DNA of 64,000 nt from Halomonas ventosae (GTDB lineage Bacteria > Pseudomonadota > Gammaproteobacteria > Pseudomonadales > Halomonadaceae), in the NCBI RefSeq assembly GCF_004363555.1, contig NZ_SNZJ01000006.1, forward strand, positions 124,001 through 188,000, read 5' to 3'. Both the position numbers and the translations under genes were made by a program. How positions within the stretch are numbered: position 1 is the first letter of the stretch; the number at the start of each line of letters is the position of its first letter. Shown here one piece after another: positions 37,799 to 45,295 of this stretch. Below the pieces are notes generated by a model. The model was not told the origin of the DNA. It did no database searches and was given only the letters and a program-made list of their open reading frames with translations.

Positions 37799-38080
37799 TC
37801 ATCCATCGCCCTTCTCGCGCTCCTCGTCGCATAACTGGCGACGCAGGACTTTCCTGAACGCGACAGGGTCCTGGGCAGCTCGGGCTGCCGGCTCACCCTT
37901 CCGACTTATCGCGTTCTTCGTCGCGCAACTGGCGACGCAGGACTTTCCTGAACATGACAGCGTCTTGGGCAACTCAGGCTACCGGATCACCCCTCCGCCT
38001 TATCGCGTTCCTCATCCCGCAGCTGGCGACGCAGGACCTTTCCCACGTTCGTCTTGGGCAACTCGTCGCGGAACTCCACG
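37799..38080 (-). repeat. three tandem 94-bp copies of the fadD 3' end
   Basis: Unit A (37987-38080) is the real end of fadD. Units B (37893-37986) and C (37799-37892) are decayed copies. Stop codons fall at exactly 94-bp spacing (37987, 37893, 37799), and CTGGCGACGCAGGAC recurs with the same period. B still encodes MFRKVLRRQLRDEERDKSEG plus stop from an ATG at 37955; C encodes FRKVLRRQLCDEEREKGDG plus stop. The rest of the hrpA-fadD gap (37666-37798) shows only a 7-base inverted repeat CGGCAAG/CTTGCCG. Confidence 0.85.
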
Positions 38081-39663
38081 TACCTCGGCACCTTGTAGCC
38101 GGAGAGGTCCTTCTTGCACCAGGCCCGCAGGGTCTCGGCATCCAGGGTCTCGTCCCGGGCGACGACGAACAGCTTGATCGCCTCACCGCTGGTCTCGTCT
38201 GGCACCCCCACGGCCGCGGACTCGATCACCCCCGGGTGGGCGGCCACCACGTCCTCGATCTCGTTGGGATACACGTTGAAGCCGGAGACCAGGATCATGT
38301 CCTTCTTGCGGTCGACGATGCGGATGTAGCCATCCGCCTGGAGCACGGCAATATCGCCGGTATGAAACCAGCCCTGATCGTCGATCACCCTCGCAGTCTC
38401 CTCGTCCCGGCTCCAGTAGCCCTTCATCACCTGGGGCCCCCTGACACAGAGCTCGCCTGCGGCGTCGAGGGGCGCATCGCGGCCATCGGCATCGACCACC
38501 TTCACCTCGGTCCCCGCCACCGGCTTGCCGATGGTGCCGAGCTGGATGGCATCCACGGGGTTGAAGCTGACGATGGGCGAGGTCTCGGTCAGGCCATAGC
38601 CCTCGGCCACCGGGCAGCCAGTGACCTCCTCCCAGCGCTGCGCGGCCGCCCGGGTCAGGGCCATCCCGCCGGAGATGGTCAGGTGCAGCCGGGAGAAGTC
38701 GAGACGGCGGAAGTCCTCGCGGTTGCACAGGGCATTGAAGAGGGTGTTGAGCCCGATGAAGCCGGTGAAGGAGATGCCCTTGAGGGTCTTGACGAAGGTG
38801 TCCAGGTCACGGGGATTGGTGATCAGCACAGAGTGGTTGCCGGTCTCCATCATGAACAGGCAGTTCACCGTGAAGGTGTAGATATGGTAGACGGGCAGCG
38901 GCGCGATGATGGTCTCGGCGCCGTCGGTCAGCGCCGGGCCGATGGCCTGGCGGGCCTGGAGCATGTTCGCCACCAGGTTGCGATGGGTGAGCATGGCGCC
39001 CTTGGCAAGCCCCGTGGTACCGCCGGTGTACTGCAGCGCGGCGATGTCGTCGGCGCCGCGCGACACCTCCTGATGGCGACGACCGGCACCTGCCCGTAGC
39101 GCCTGGCGCAGGGGCGTGGCACCGGGCAGCGAGTAGGCCGGCACCATCTTCTTGACGTGCTTGACCACGGCATTGATCAGCTGGCGCTTGGGGAAGCCAT
39201 GCAGATCCCCGAGCTGCGTCACCACCACATGCTGGATATCGGTGCGCTCGAGGACCCGTTCGAGCTTGTCGGCCATGTTGGCCAGGATGACGATGGCCCG
39301 GACCCCGGAATCCTTGAACTGGTGGGCCATCTCCCGCTCGGTATAGAGCGGGTTGGTATTGACCACCACCAGCCCCGCCCGCAGGGCACCGAAGACCGCC
39401 ACCGGAAACTGCAGCACGTTGGGCAGCTGGATGGCGATGCGATCCCCCGGCTGAAGCGTGGTCTCCTGCTGCAGCCAGGCGGCGAAATCGCCGGAGAGGC
39501 GGTCGAGTTCGGCATAGGTCAGCACTCGTCCCATGCAGCTGAACGCCGGCTTGTCGGCGAAGCGCGCCACGGAGGAGTGGAAGACATCCATCACCGAGGC
39601 GTAGGCGTCGAGTCCCTCCAGGGGCTGTCCGGTCAGGATGGCGGGCTTGTCGTTCTCGCTCAT
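37987..39663 (-). CDS. fadD: long-chain fatty acid-CoA ligase FadD
   Basis: 558 residues. ANL superfamily: LQYTGGTTGLAKGAMLTHRN (ATP loop), GYGLTETSPIVSFNP, GWFHTGDIAVLQADGYIRIV with DRKKDMILVSGFNVYPNEIE (FACS signature), and the C-terminal lysine in KTNVGKVLRRQLR. It activates fatty acids as they enter beta-oxidation. I chose the ATG at 39663 (MSENDKPA) since FadD proteins begin there and the longer ORF start at 39693 has no support. A promoter and a PsrA-like box lie upstream. The 3' end is tandemly triplicated. Confidence 0.93.
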   Translation of the reverse strand: MSENDKPAILTGQPLEGLDAYASVMDVFHSSVARFADKPAFSCMGRVLTYAELDRLSGDFAAWLQQETTLQPGDRIAIQLPNVLQFPVAVFGALRAGLVVVNTNPLYTEREMAHQFKDSGVRAIVILANMADKLERVLERTDIQHVVVTQLGDLHGFPKRQLINAVVKHVKKMVPAYSLPGATPLRQALRAGAGRRHQEVSRGADDIAALQYTGGTTGLAKGAMLTHRNLVANMLQARQAIGPALTDGAETIIAPLPVYHIYTFTVNCLFMMETGNHSVLITNPRDLDTFVKTLKGISFTGFIGLNTLFNALCNREDFRRLDFSRLHLTISGGMALTRAAAQRWEEVTGCPVAEGYGLTETSPIVSFNPVDAIQLGTIGKPVAGTEVKVVDADGRDAPLDAAGELCVRGPQVMKGYWSRDEETARVIDDQGWFHTGDIAVLQADGYIRIVDRKKDMILVSGFNVYPNEIEDVVAAHPGVIESAAVGVPDETSGEAIKLFVVARDETLDAETLRAWCKKDLSGYKVPRYVEFRDELPKTNVGKVLRRQLRDEERDKAEG

Positions 39664-39721
39664 GGGCAGTCTCCATGCTGCGGCTGAAGTCATCAGCCGG
39701 CTTGTTGTTCTGTGCGCCTAC

Positions 39722-39775
39722 CTTATACCAGCGGTTTCGCGGCTGTAAAACACACGATTGAAACTTACGTTTTAA
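39722..39775 (-). promoter_or_regulatory. fadD promoter with PsrA-like box
   Basis: Minus strand TTTACA (39749-39744) and TATAAG (39727-39722), 16 bases apart. Upstream, at 39775-39758, the imperfect palindrome TTAAAAC-N4-GTTTCAA fits the PsrA pattern also seen before the acyl-CoA dehydrogenase. The box overlaps the stop codon of the upstream amidotransferase gene. Confidence 0.5.
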
Positions 39776-40553
39776 ACCGTGCCTGGATCACGCCACCCTG
39801 CCAGACCAGCAGCTCGCCGGGCACCATGCGCACCCACTCCTCGTTGTCGGTGAGCGGCTCGGTGGCAATCACCGAGACCACGTCGTCGGGCGTGGTGTGC
39901 TCGGCGAAGTTGACCGTCAGCTCGGCATCCGAGAGGCTTGCCCGGCCGAAGGGCGCCCGCCGCGTGATATGGGCCAGCTTGGTGGAGCAGAAGGTGTAGA
40001 GGTAGTCGCCGTCGGCCAGCAGCAGGTTGAAGACCCCCAGGCCCCTCAGCCGCTCACAGAGCCCATGGAGGGTCCCCCAGAGGGCGTGGCGCTGGGCGTC
40101 ATTCGCCGGCGGGTCGGGAAAGGCGCCGCGAAGCTCGCCGAGCAGCCAGCAGAAGGCATGCTCGCTGTCGGTGCTGCCCACCGGGCGGTAGAAGGAGTGC
40201 GACAGGGCCTGCCAGTCGGCGAGCTGGCCATTGTGGGCGTAGCACCAGGGGCGCCCCCACATCTCGCGGACGAAGGGGTGAGTGTTGGCCAGCCGCACCT
40301 GGCCGACGTTGGCCTGCCGGATGTGGCTGATGACGATGTGCGACTTGATGGGGTAGTCGCAGATCAGCCGGGCGATGGGGGAGTGCACCGAGGGATGCGG
40401 ATCCCGGAAGTCCCGGTAGCCGCCCTCCTCATAGAAGGCGATGCCCCAGCCGTCACGGTGTGGCCCGGTCCCCCCGCCACGGTGCAGGAAGCCGGTGAAG
40501 CTGAAGCAGATGTCGGTGGGCACGTTGGCGCTCATGCCAAGCAGCTCACACAT
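39765..40553 (-). CDS. class II glutamine amidotransferase (YafJ-like)
   Basis: 262 residues. The nucleophile is Cys2 (MCELLGMSANVPTD), with SHIRQANVG, NTHPFVREMWGRPWCYAHNGQL and GSTDSEHAFCWLL as in the glutamine-hydrolysing Ntn domain. It is a stand-alone amidotransferase domain of the YafJ type, whose acceptor substrate is not settled. Start and ribosome site (GGGAGGAA) lie inside the left copy of the 24-bp direct repeat bounding the island. Before insertion its ATG would have overlapped the stop of the VWA gene now at 43430. Confidence 0.88.
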   Translation of the reverse strand: MCELLGMSANVPTDICFSFTGFLHRGGGTGPHRDGWGIAFYEEGGYRDFRDPHPSVHSPIARLICDYPIKSHIVISHIRQANVGQVRLANTHPFVREMWGRPWCYAHNGQLADWQALSHSFYRPVGSTDSEHAFCWLLGELRGAFPDPPANDAQRHALWGTLHGLCERLRGLGVFNLLLADGDYLYTFCSTKLAHITRRAPFGRASLSDAELTVNFAEHTTPDDVVSVIATEPLTDNEEWVRMVPGELLVWQGGVIQARFKT

Positions 40554-40567
40554 GGGGTTCCTCCCGG
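40544..40567. repeat. left 24-bp direct repeat (att-like)
   Basis: Identical to 43428-43451. It contains the start codon and ribosome site of the amidotransferase gene. Flanking bases differ on both sides, so 24 bases is the full identity. Confidence 0.85.
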
Positions 40568-40587
40568 TGTGATTGACGTTGAGAATC

Positions 40588-40616
40588 AGTATGCTAGAAG
40601 GCAGCCAGTCTCACAA
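40588..40616 (-). promoter_or_regulatory. candidate outward promoter of the island
   Basis: Minus strand TTGTGA (40616-40611), 17 bases, CATACT (40593-40588), reading out of the island into the amidotransferase gene 35 bases further. It could replace the operon promoter cut off by the insertion. An inverted repeat CTCAACG/CGTTGAG lies next to it (40637-40655). Confidence 0.4.
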
Positions 40617-40753
40617 ATTGGCGAGTGTCTCAAAGACTCAACGCCGGCCGTTGAGAGATCCAGTGCATGCTAACCCCCGCTTGACCATCTGCAGTGTTGC
40701 ATACTCAGCAATTTGCGTACTTTTGGAGCTAGTGGCGATGGAGTGGAGTGAAT

Positions 40754-41302
40754 ATGGATAACGTCGCGATTGCCGTTTTGAGCATACTGATAGGCGGCTA
40801 TATTGCCTCCCTCCGCTTTCGGTATGAGCGCGCCTGGCAGATCAAACACGAGTTTTATAGCGACCTGCTAAAAGCGCTAGACGAAATACGGCTGTATGCC
40901 AATGATGGGGCAACCATGAACATCCCGGCAGGGGGTGCTTTAACGGACCTAACCGAAACTGAAATCCATGGACTGATAGGACGCAACGTAGCTTGGCTAG
41001 GTAGATCCATATCTACCTCATCAATATTTATAAGCCCCCAGGCCGTTGATGCTATCAGGAACTATGTTTCAGCAGCGAAGGGGCATCACTTCAACCTGGC
41101 CAACGCCTTCCCCAGCGAATACGAAGACCAAGAAGAGGCGTTCGATCATGCTGCATTCTGCAAACATGCTGAATTGGCGGAAGAAGCCGCAGATGAGATA
41201 GCTGCGTTGGCCCGAAACGACTTGCACGGCCGGCCTTGGCTGAGGGGTTTGGGCCGCTTGCGAAACAATGACCACAGTCAGGATACCGCAGCCCAAAAGT
41301 AG
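40754..41302 (+). CDS. island-encoded membrane-anchored protein of unknown function
   Basis: 182 residues. One N-terminal membrane segment (VAIAVLSILIGGYIASL, about 4-20) is followed by a basic stretch RFRYERAWQIKHEF and a long, mainly helical cytoplasmic part with acidic character. I do not recognise the family. GGAG stands 7 bases before the ATG at 40754; a GTG two codons earlier is possible. Base composition is far from that of the surrounding chromosome. A good terminator follows at 41313. Its layout, one anchor plus a helical domain, is common among defence and toxin effectors, but nothing specific supports that. Confidence 0.6.
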   Translation: MDNVAIAVLSILIGGYIASLRFRYERAWQIKHEFYSDLLKALDEIRLYANDGATMNIPAGGALTDLTETEIHGLIGRNVAWLGRSISTSSIFISPQAVDAIRNYVSAAKGHHFNLANAFPSEYEDQEEAFDHAAFCKHAELAEEAADEIAALARNDLHGRPWLRGLGRLRNNDHSQDTAAQK

Positions 41303-41312
41303 CTCAATGTTA

Positions 41313-41339
41313 GAGCCGCACCAACGCGGCTCCCCTTTT
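41313..41339 (+). terminator. Rho-independent terminator after the island membrane-protein gene
   Basis: Stem GAGCCGC / GCGGCTC with a 6-base loop, followed by CCCTTTT, 10 bases past the stop at 41302. Confidence 0.8.
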
Positions 41340-41470
41340 GTATCAATGCCCTTCCAGATTCGCTCAACACTGCCAGTGTTACCTTCGCCCTGCCCTAACA
41401 TCATACCATCATTGAAGAATCGTCCAGATGGGGTGTCGATATACACAGCACATGCGACGACAGTGTTTAG

Positions 41471-41791
41471 CGGTGCGCCGAAGAGGTTTTTACGGGAACC
41501 CCTAGTTCAAAGATCACCGAGTTGAGCGCGCAACTTATTGGTCGCGGGCAGTGCTACGTCAACACCCAGGGTCTGACCCAGACATGGGATGGTCGATGGG
41601 CCTACACCATGCGCCGTGCACTGGCCGAGAACGACCTGGAGGCCAGCTTCACCCAGCACGACCTGCGCGCTAAGGTGGGCAACGACGCCGAGAACGACGC
41701 CCGCGCCCAGGAGTTGCTCAGTCACAGCGGTGTGGCCGTCACGCGCCAACACTACCGTCGAAAAAACAAAGCCATCCGGCCGGTAAAGTAA
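41471..41791 (+). pseudogene. tyrosine recombinase (phage integrase) C-terminal remnant
   Basis: The open frame after a TAG at 41468 encodes only the end of an integrase: GRGQCYVNTQGLTQTWDGRW, then FTQHDLRAKVGNDAENDARA (box with the catalytic Arg), LLSHSGVAVTRQHYRRKNK (His region and catalytic Tyr) and RPVK. The N-terminal arm-binding and first catalytic Arg regions are absent; nothing integrase-like is seen in 41303-41470. An ATG is lacking (TTG at 41522 is the first start-like codon), so it is most likely inactive. It is the clearest sign of how the island arrived. Confidence 0.8.
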
Positions 41792-41869
41792 AAAAGGGAA
41801 ATGTGGGGCGGTTTGCAAATGGCAAAACGGGATACATATCAACCATAAAATCCCTTAGAGCTAAGGATA

Positions 41870-42229
41870 TTATGTCTTAGATATGGCTTCGATAATCTCA
41901 CTGCATGTACGAAGGCATTTGCGGGCATCTCGAGGAGTCATGTCATTATGCCAGCGATAATCCGCTTGGTGACGAAGCTCCTTCATCTGCTGAAGCTGTT
42001 TACCTTGCTTTCCCCATTCTTGTTGCCGGCAAAGAGCATCAACAATCTTCTCGTGCGATGCTCCCACTCCAGAGTAACCGTTATCGTTGCAGAACGCTCT
42101 GGCAGTAAGATACGCAGCGTAGTAAGCGCGGTTTACGACACTGCGTATCTGGTGCTGTGCAAGCTCAGGAGCAGCCGTCAAGTCCATCTCCTGAATATGT
42201 AAGGCAATATCGACCAACCGCCGGGGCAT
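41870..42229 (-). CDS. HEPN-like domain protein
   Basis: 119 residues, all helical. The pattern VVNRAYYAAYLTARAFC followed by a late MKELRHQADYRW is that of HEPN/UPF0332-type proteins, where RxxADY lies at the motif that carries ribonuclease activity in toxin members (R86, with H87 and H94 nearby). I use the ATG at 42229, which overlaps the partner's stop (TGATG) and has GGGAGG 7 bases upstream; a TTG at 42235 is less likely. Coupled to the 268-residue gene, it could be the toxin or the antitoxin of a two-gene module. No MNT nucleotidyltransferase partner is present. Confidence 0.65.
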   Translation of the reverse strand: MPRRLVDIALHIQEMDLTAAPELAQHQIRSVVNRAYYAAYLTARAFCNDNGYSGVGASHEKIVDALCRQQEWGKQGKQLQQMKELRHQADYRWHNDMTPRDARKCLRTCSEIIEAISKT

Positions 42230-43035
42230 CAGCAAGCCTCCCGGATTGACTGGCGTTTGGGTATGTCCCTTGCGACGAATGTCACAACCCGCGATAGTTC
42301 AGGGCTCACTCGCTCTGGATCCGCAGACCAATCGAGCAGAGTATCGTCAAGATGGTCCAGAAGCTCTTCTTCCAAACCATCGAAAGACACCTCTGCTACT
42401 ATACCTTCGTAGCCATCTTCGTGATTAACCGGCTCGAAATTAAGCAACACCTTTACATTAAGTTTTCCTGAAACATACGGGCGAATAATCGAATGTAAGC
42501 CAACTATAGCCTCGCGATATTCGCTTATTGGTACGCCTGAACGCTCCAACACGCTAAAGGCATATTCGAATTGAAAATGCTCAACCGTATCGAGATCTAC
42601 CTGTAGGACTTTCATCCTATTATAGATCTCTTGGCATAAGTGCATATCACCGGAATACCAAGCATTCAGCAGAAGGTGCTCAAGTAAATCAGGACTCTCG
42701 CTATCAAGTTCGAAGGCATGGCGTGTCATAGCACTGGCCAGCTCAGGATTGAACGCAAAAAGAACGAGATTGCCAATGTTAGCAAACAAACCGGCCCGGG
42801 CCGGCATGGAGAAAACCTGCTCAGCAGCTGTATCCAGCTTGAGGAAGTCGCGTTCGATCTCACCGACCAGCACATCACGCAGTGCGGTCACCATGGCATT
42901 GTTGCCTGCGCTCGAAATCTCATGGGCCAAGCGCTTGACATCGAAATCGGTCAGCTCGCCACGACGATCCTCCAGACGCAGAGAGAACTGCAGCGCCTGG
43001 CCGATGACGTCTTCTATGGGTTTCGGCTGGACCAT
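42229..43035 (-). CDS. unknown protein translationally coupled to the HEPN-like gene
   Basis: 268 residues that I do not recognise. The middle (about 75-190) is helical and TPR-like: HAFELDSESPDLLEHLLLNA, YSGDMHLCQEIYNRMK. The C-terminal part has a beta-rich stretch KLNVKVLLNFEPVNHEDGYE, then an acidic LEEELLDHLDDTLLDW. No membrane segment, signal peptide, nucleotide-binding or nuclease motif is visible. AGGTG precedes the ATG at 43035. The stop overlaps the start of the HEPN-like gene by one base, so production is linked. Codon use and base content match the island, not the host. Confidence 0.6.
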   Translation of the reverse strand: MVQPKPIEDVIGQALQFSLRLEDRRGELTDFDVKRLAHEISSAGNNAMVTALRDVLVGEIERDFLKLDTAAEQVFSMPARAGLFANIGNLVLFAFNPELASAMTRHAFELDSESPDLLEHLLLNAWYSGDMHLCQEIYNRMKVLQVDLDTVEHFQFEYAFSVLERSGVPISEYREAIVGLHSIIRPYVSGKLNVKVLLNFEPVNHEDGYEGIVAEVSFDGLEEELLDHLDDTLLDWSADPERVSPELSRVVTFVARDIPKRQSIREAC

Positions 43036-43427
43036 GGTGCACCTGAGTCAGTCGGAGGAAATTGATGTGAAGTTTAGCTACTTGATGTACAAGTGTATAG
43101 GTCGCCCCGCTCCACAACCTGTTGAAATACAAGCGATAATGCTAGTAAAAAGCTGGCTAAAAAGGGTATTTTGGACTTATCCACAGACTTATCCAGACTA
43201 GGGTATGGAGGCTGCCCAGCAGACATTTCTGGATCACTTCATCGCGCTTGACTCGATGTCAAGAGAGTCGGGCCATCATACCCATGGATTGATACCACCA
43301 GCTGTCTCACGGCACTCCTACCAAACACCGAAAAACAACGGGTTATCGATCATATCTGAGGGAACCGTGAGACAGTCCGGCACGCGCACGGCGTTGATTT
43401 AATTCGCCGAAATGGCGTTTCCCGGAT
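43036..43427. other. non-coding right end of the island
   Basis: About 390 bases with no supportable gene. It holds the likely promoter region of the coupled pair, the iteron-like DnaA boxes (43174-43197), an 11-base inverted repeat CTGTCTCACGG / CCGTGAGACAG (43302-43312 and 43365-43375), and a small CGCC-GAAAT-GGCG hairpin near the right repeat. The GTCTCAC motif also occurs near the left end (about 40609-40615). Confidence 0.6.
43174..43197. repeat. iteron-like DnaA boxes
   Basis: GACTTATCCACA then GACTTATCCAGA: two 12-base direct repeats, the first containing a perfect DnaA box TTATCCACA. A TAAAAAG pair, also 12 bases apart, lies just upstream (about 43147-43164). Confidence 0.55.
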
Positions 43428-43451
43428 GCTCACACATGGGGTTCCTCCCGG
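43428..43451. repeat. right 24-bp direct repeat (att-like)
   Basis: Identical to 40544-40567. It encodes the last residues (REEPHV) and the stop codon of the VWA protein, so that gene stays intact. Confidence 0.85.
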
Positions 43452-45286
43452 CGCATGGGGCGTCGCGCACGGCGACGCCGGATCAGGCTGCCCACCAGCC
43501 ACACAAGCACCACCAGCACCACGGCGCCCCACAGGCGCGGGTCGCGGCGGTGTGCCTCCCACCACTGATGAAGGCCCGGCGCGCCCGCCTGCCACAGGTC
43601 ACGCGCAGCCTCGGGCAGGCGATTGACCCAGGCGACGAAGCGGTCGGCGGCGCGTTCGGCCGAGGTCTCGGGGGGCGGCAATGAGGTGTCGCTGCGCTCC
43701 CCGTCCTCGACGCGCTCGGTGCCGAGGGTCGGCCCGGCCACGTCCGCCAGGTCGATGCCGACCCGACCTTCGGGGTTGAGCATCAGTCGCGGCAGGGCCA
43801 GCTCGCGGGTCTCGCCATCCAGCTCGAGGGTGGCGGTGAGCAGCAGCGGCTGGCTCAGCTCCTCGTCGAGCTCGGGCAGGTCGAGGTGCCAGCGCGACGG
43901 CCCGACGGCCCGAGCCTCGAGGCCCTCGCCCTGCAGCTCGCCATGGATCTCGGTATTGTCGCGATTCAGTCGGGGATGCTCGGCGGCCAGCACCACCCGG
44001 CCCTCCTCGGGACGGTGCACCGCCCCGATGGCCGGCAGCACGTTCACCGCCTGCACCCGCTGGCGATGGAACGCCTCCCCCTCGGCCCGGAACACCAGAC
44101 GCGCATTGCCGGTCAGCGCCGGTGCCGGCAGGCGGCCACGGAAGCGCCCCGCCTCGGCCTGCAGGGTGACCAGGGACTGTACCTCGCCCTCGGCGTCCTG
44201 CAGCGAGACCGAGAGGGTGGGTGCCTCGACCTCATCGCCGAGGGGGTCACCATCCCGCTCCACCCAGGCCTCTACCGGCACCTCGAAGCCCAGATAGAGG
44301 GTGGTCGGGAGATCAGCGATCCGCAGGTGGAGCGGGGAGGCGACGTTGATACGGCTGCCCTCGCCCACCGGCCCTTCCAGACGCCACTCGCCGACCTGGG
44401 GCTCGGGCACCCGGATCAGGTCGAAGCGTGGCTCCACCTGCCAGCGGATGTCGTCCGGCGCCTCGTCGGCCCGGTAGCGGGTGCCGTCCGGCGCGACCAG
44501 GGTCAAGGGGGCGTCGTCGGGCTCGTGGAAGACCAGCGCCGAGAAGGTTTCCACACCGTCGTCGATGACGAAGCGTCCCTCTTCCAGCGGCACCTGGTCG
44601 GCAGGGAAGATACGCTCGACGATGTCGAGGAAGGCGCCCAGCAGGCTCTCGGGATTCTCCGCGAGTGCCGCCAGCCCGCCGGTGGACTGGGCCAGACGCT
44701 CCACCAGGGCCAGGTCGGCCTGGTCGGAGAAGGCGATGGCATGGATGGTGACGCCCTGGTCGGCCAGTTCGGCGGCGAGTTCGTCCACCAGCCGACGACG
44801 CGAAGCATCATCGACCTCGGGCTTGACCCCTCGTGCCGGTGACAGGTCGATCACCCCATCGGTGAGCAGCACCAGGTGGCGCCAGCCATTGGCTTCGGCG
44901 CTTGCCGCCTCGCGAAGCGCCACCTCGATATCGGTGTACTCCTGGTAATCCTGAAGGGCCGGCGGCAGGGCCAGGGCCCGCTCGCGCCAGGCCGCATCCA
45001 CCTCCCCCAGCGGCAGGGGATTGTCGACCGTCTCACCGAAGGTCCAGACGCCCGCCGTGGCGCCGTTGGGCAACAGCGCTACCAGCATGTCCAGGGCACT
45101 GAGCGCCAGGCGGTCGGGGTCATTCTCCTTCATGCTGCCGGAGACATCGACCACCACCCGGACGTCCGGTCGTTCCTCCGCGCCGACCTGGGCCGGCGCC
45201 TGGCTCGCCCACAGCCATATGGCACAGCCGATGGCCAGTATCCAGGTCAGCCGGCCACAGCGCGTTTCCATGCCACACCCGCCCAT
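43430..45286 (-). CDS. VWA-domain protein with signal and C-terminal membrane anchor
   Basis: 618 residues. An N-terminal hydrophobic stretch (LTWILAIGCAIWLWASQAPA) is a signal, then a von Willebrand A domain with the metal site DVSGSM (about 47-52) and LLTDGVIDLSP. A long beta-rich region follows (about 250-520). Near the C-terminus a membrane helix LWGAVVLVVLVWLVGSLI is followed by a basic RRRRARRPMRR tail. It is probably a periplasmic, membrane-tethered binding protein. SD AAGGAG precedes 45286. It lies 9 bases after the small membrane-protein gene; the original third gene of the operon, the amidotransferase, is now across the island. Confidence 0.85.
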   Translation of the reverse strand: MGGCGMETRCGRLTWILAIGCAIWLWASQAPAQVGAEERPDVRVVVDVSGSMKENDPDRLALSALDMLVALLPNGATAGVWTFGETVDNPLPLGEVDAAWRERALALPPALQDYQEYTDIEVALREAASAEANGWRHLVLLTDGVIDLSPARGVKPEVDDASRRRLVDELAAELADQGVTIHAIAFSDQADLALVERLAQSTGGLAALAENPESLLGAFLDIVERIFPADQVPLEEGRFVIDDGVETFSALVFHEPDDAPLTLVAPDGTRYRADEAPDDIRWQVEPRFDLIRVPEPQVGEWRLEGPVGEGSRINVASPLHLRIADLPTTLYLGFEVPVEAWVERDGDPLGDEVEAPTLSVSLQDAEGEVQSLVTLQAEAGRFRGRLPAPALTGNARLVFRAEGEAFHRQRVQAVNVLPAIGAVHRPEEGRVVLAAEHPRLNRDNTEIHGELQGEGLEARAVGPSRWHLDLPELDEELSQPLLLTATLELDGETRELALPRLMLNPEGRVGIDLADVAGPTLGTERVEDGERSDTSLPPPETSAERAADRFVAWVNRLPEAARDLWQAGAPGLHQWWEAHRRDPRLWGAVVLVVLVWLVGSLIRRRRARRPMRREEPHV

Positions 45287-45295
45287 AAGGGCTCC

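Larger units (their letters stand above)
40544..43451. mobile_element. small integrative island bounded by 24-bp direct repeats
   Basis: A 24-base perfect direct repeat (40544-40567 and 43428-43451) encloses about 2.9 kb that is plainly AT-richer than the flanks. Inside are an integrase C-terminal remnant, a membrane-anchored orphan, a HEPN-like gene and its coupled partner, plus DnaA-box iterons. Removing one repeat copy and the interior restores an 8-base overlap between the VWA stop and the amidotransferase start, so the empty site is an intact operon. The repeat length fits a tyrosine-recombinase att core better than a transposon target duplication. Confidence 0.8.

Noticed and set aside
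41870-43035. Classic HEPN/MNT toxin-antitoxin pair
   Set aside because: The partner has no GSxxxG...D-x-D nucleotidyltransferase motif and is too long for a minimal MNT protein.
43205-43402. A 65-codon plus-strand frame near the right island end
   Set aside because: No ribosome site and no recognisable sequence; it runs through the inverted repeats of the island end.
40544-43451. Insertion-sequence transposition with target duplication
   Set aside because: 24 bases is too long for usual target duplications, no transposase or terminal inverted repeats were seen, and an integrase remnant is present.
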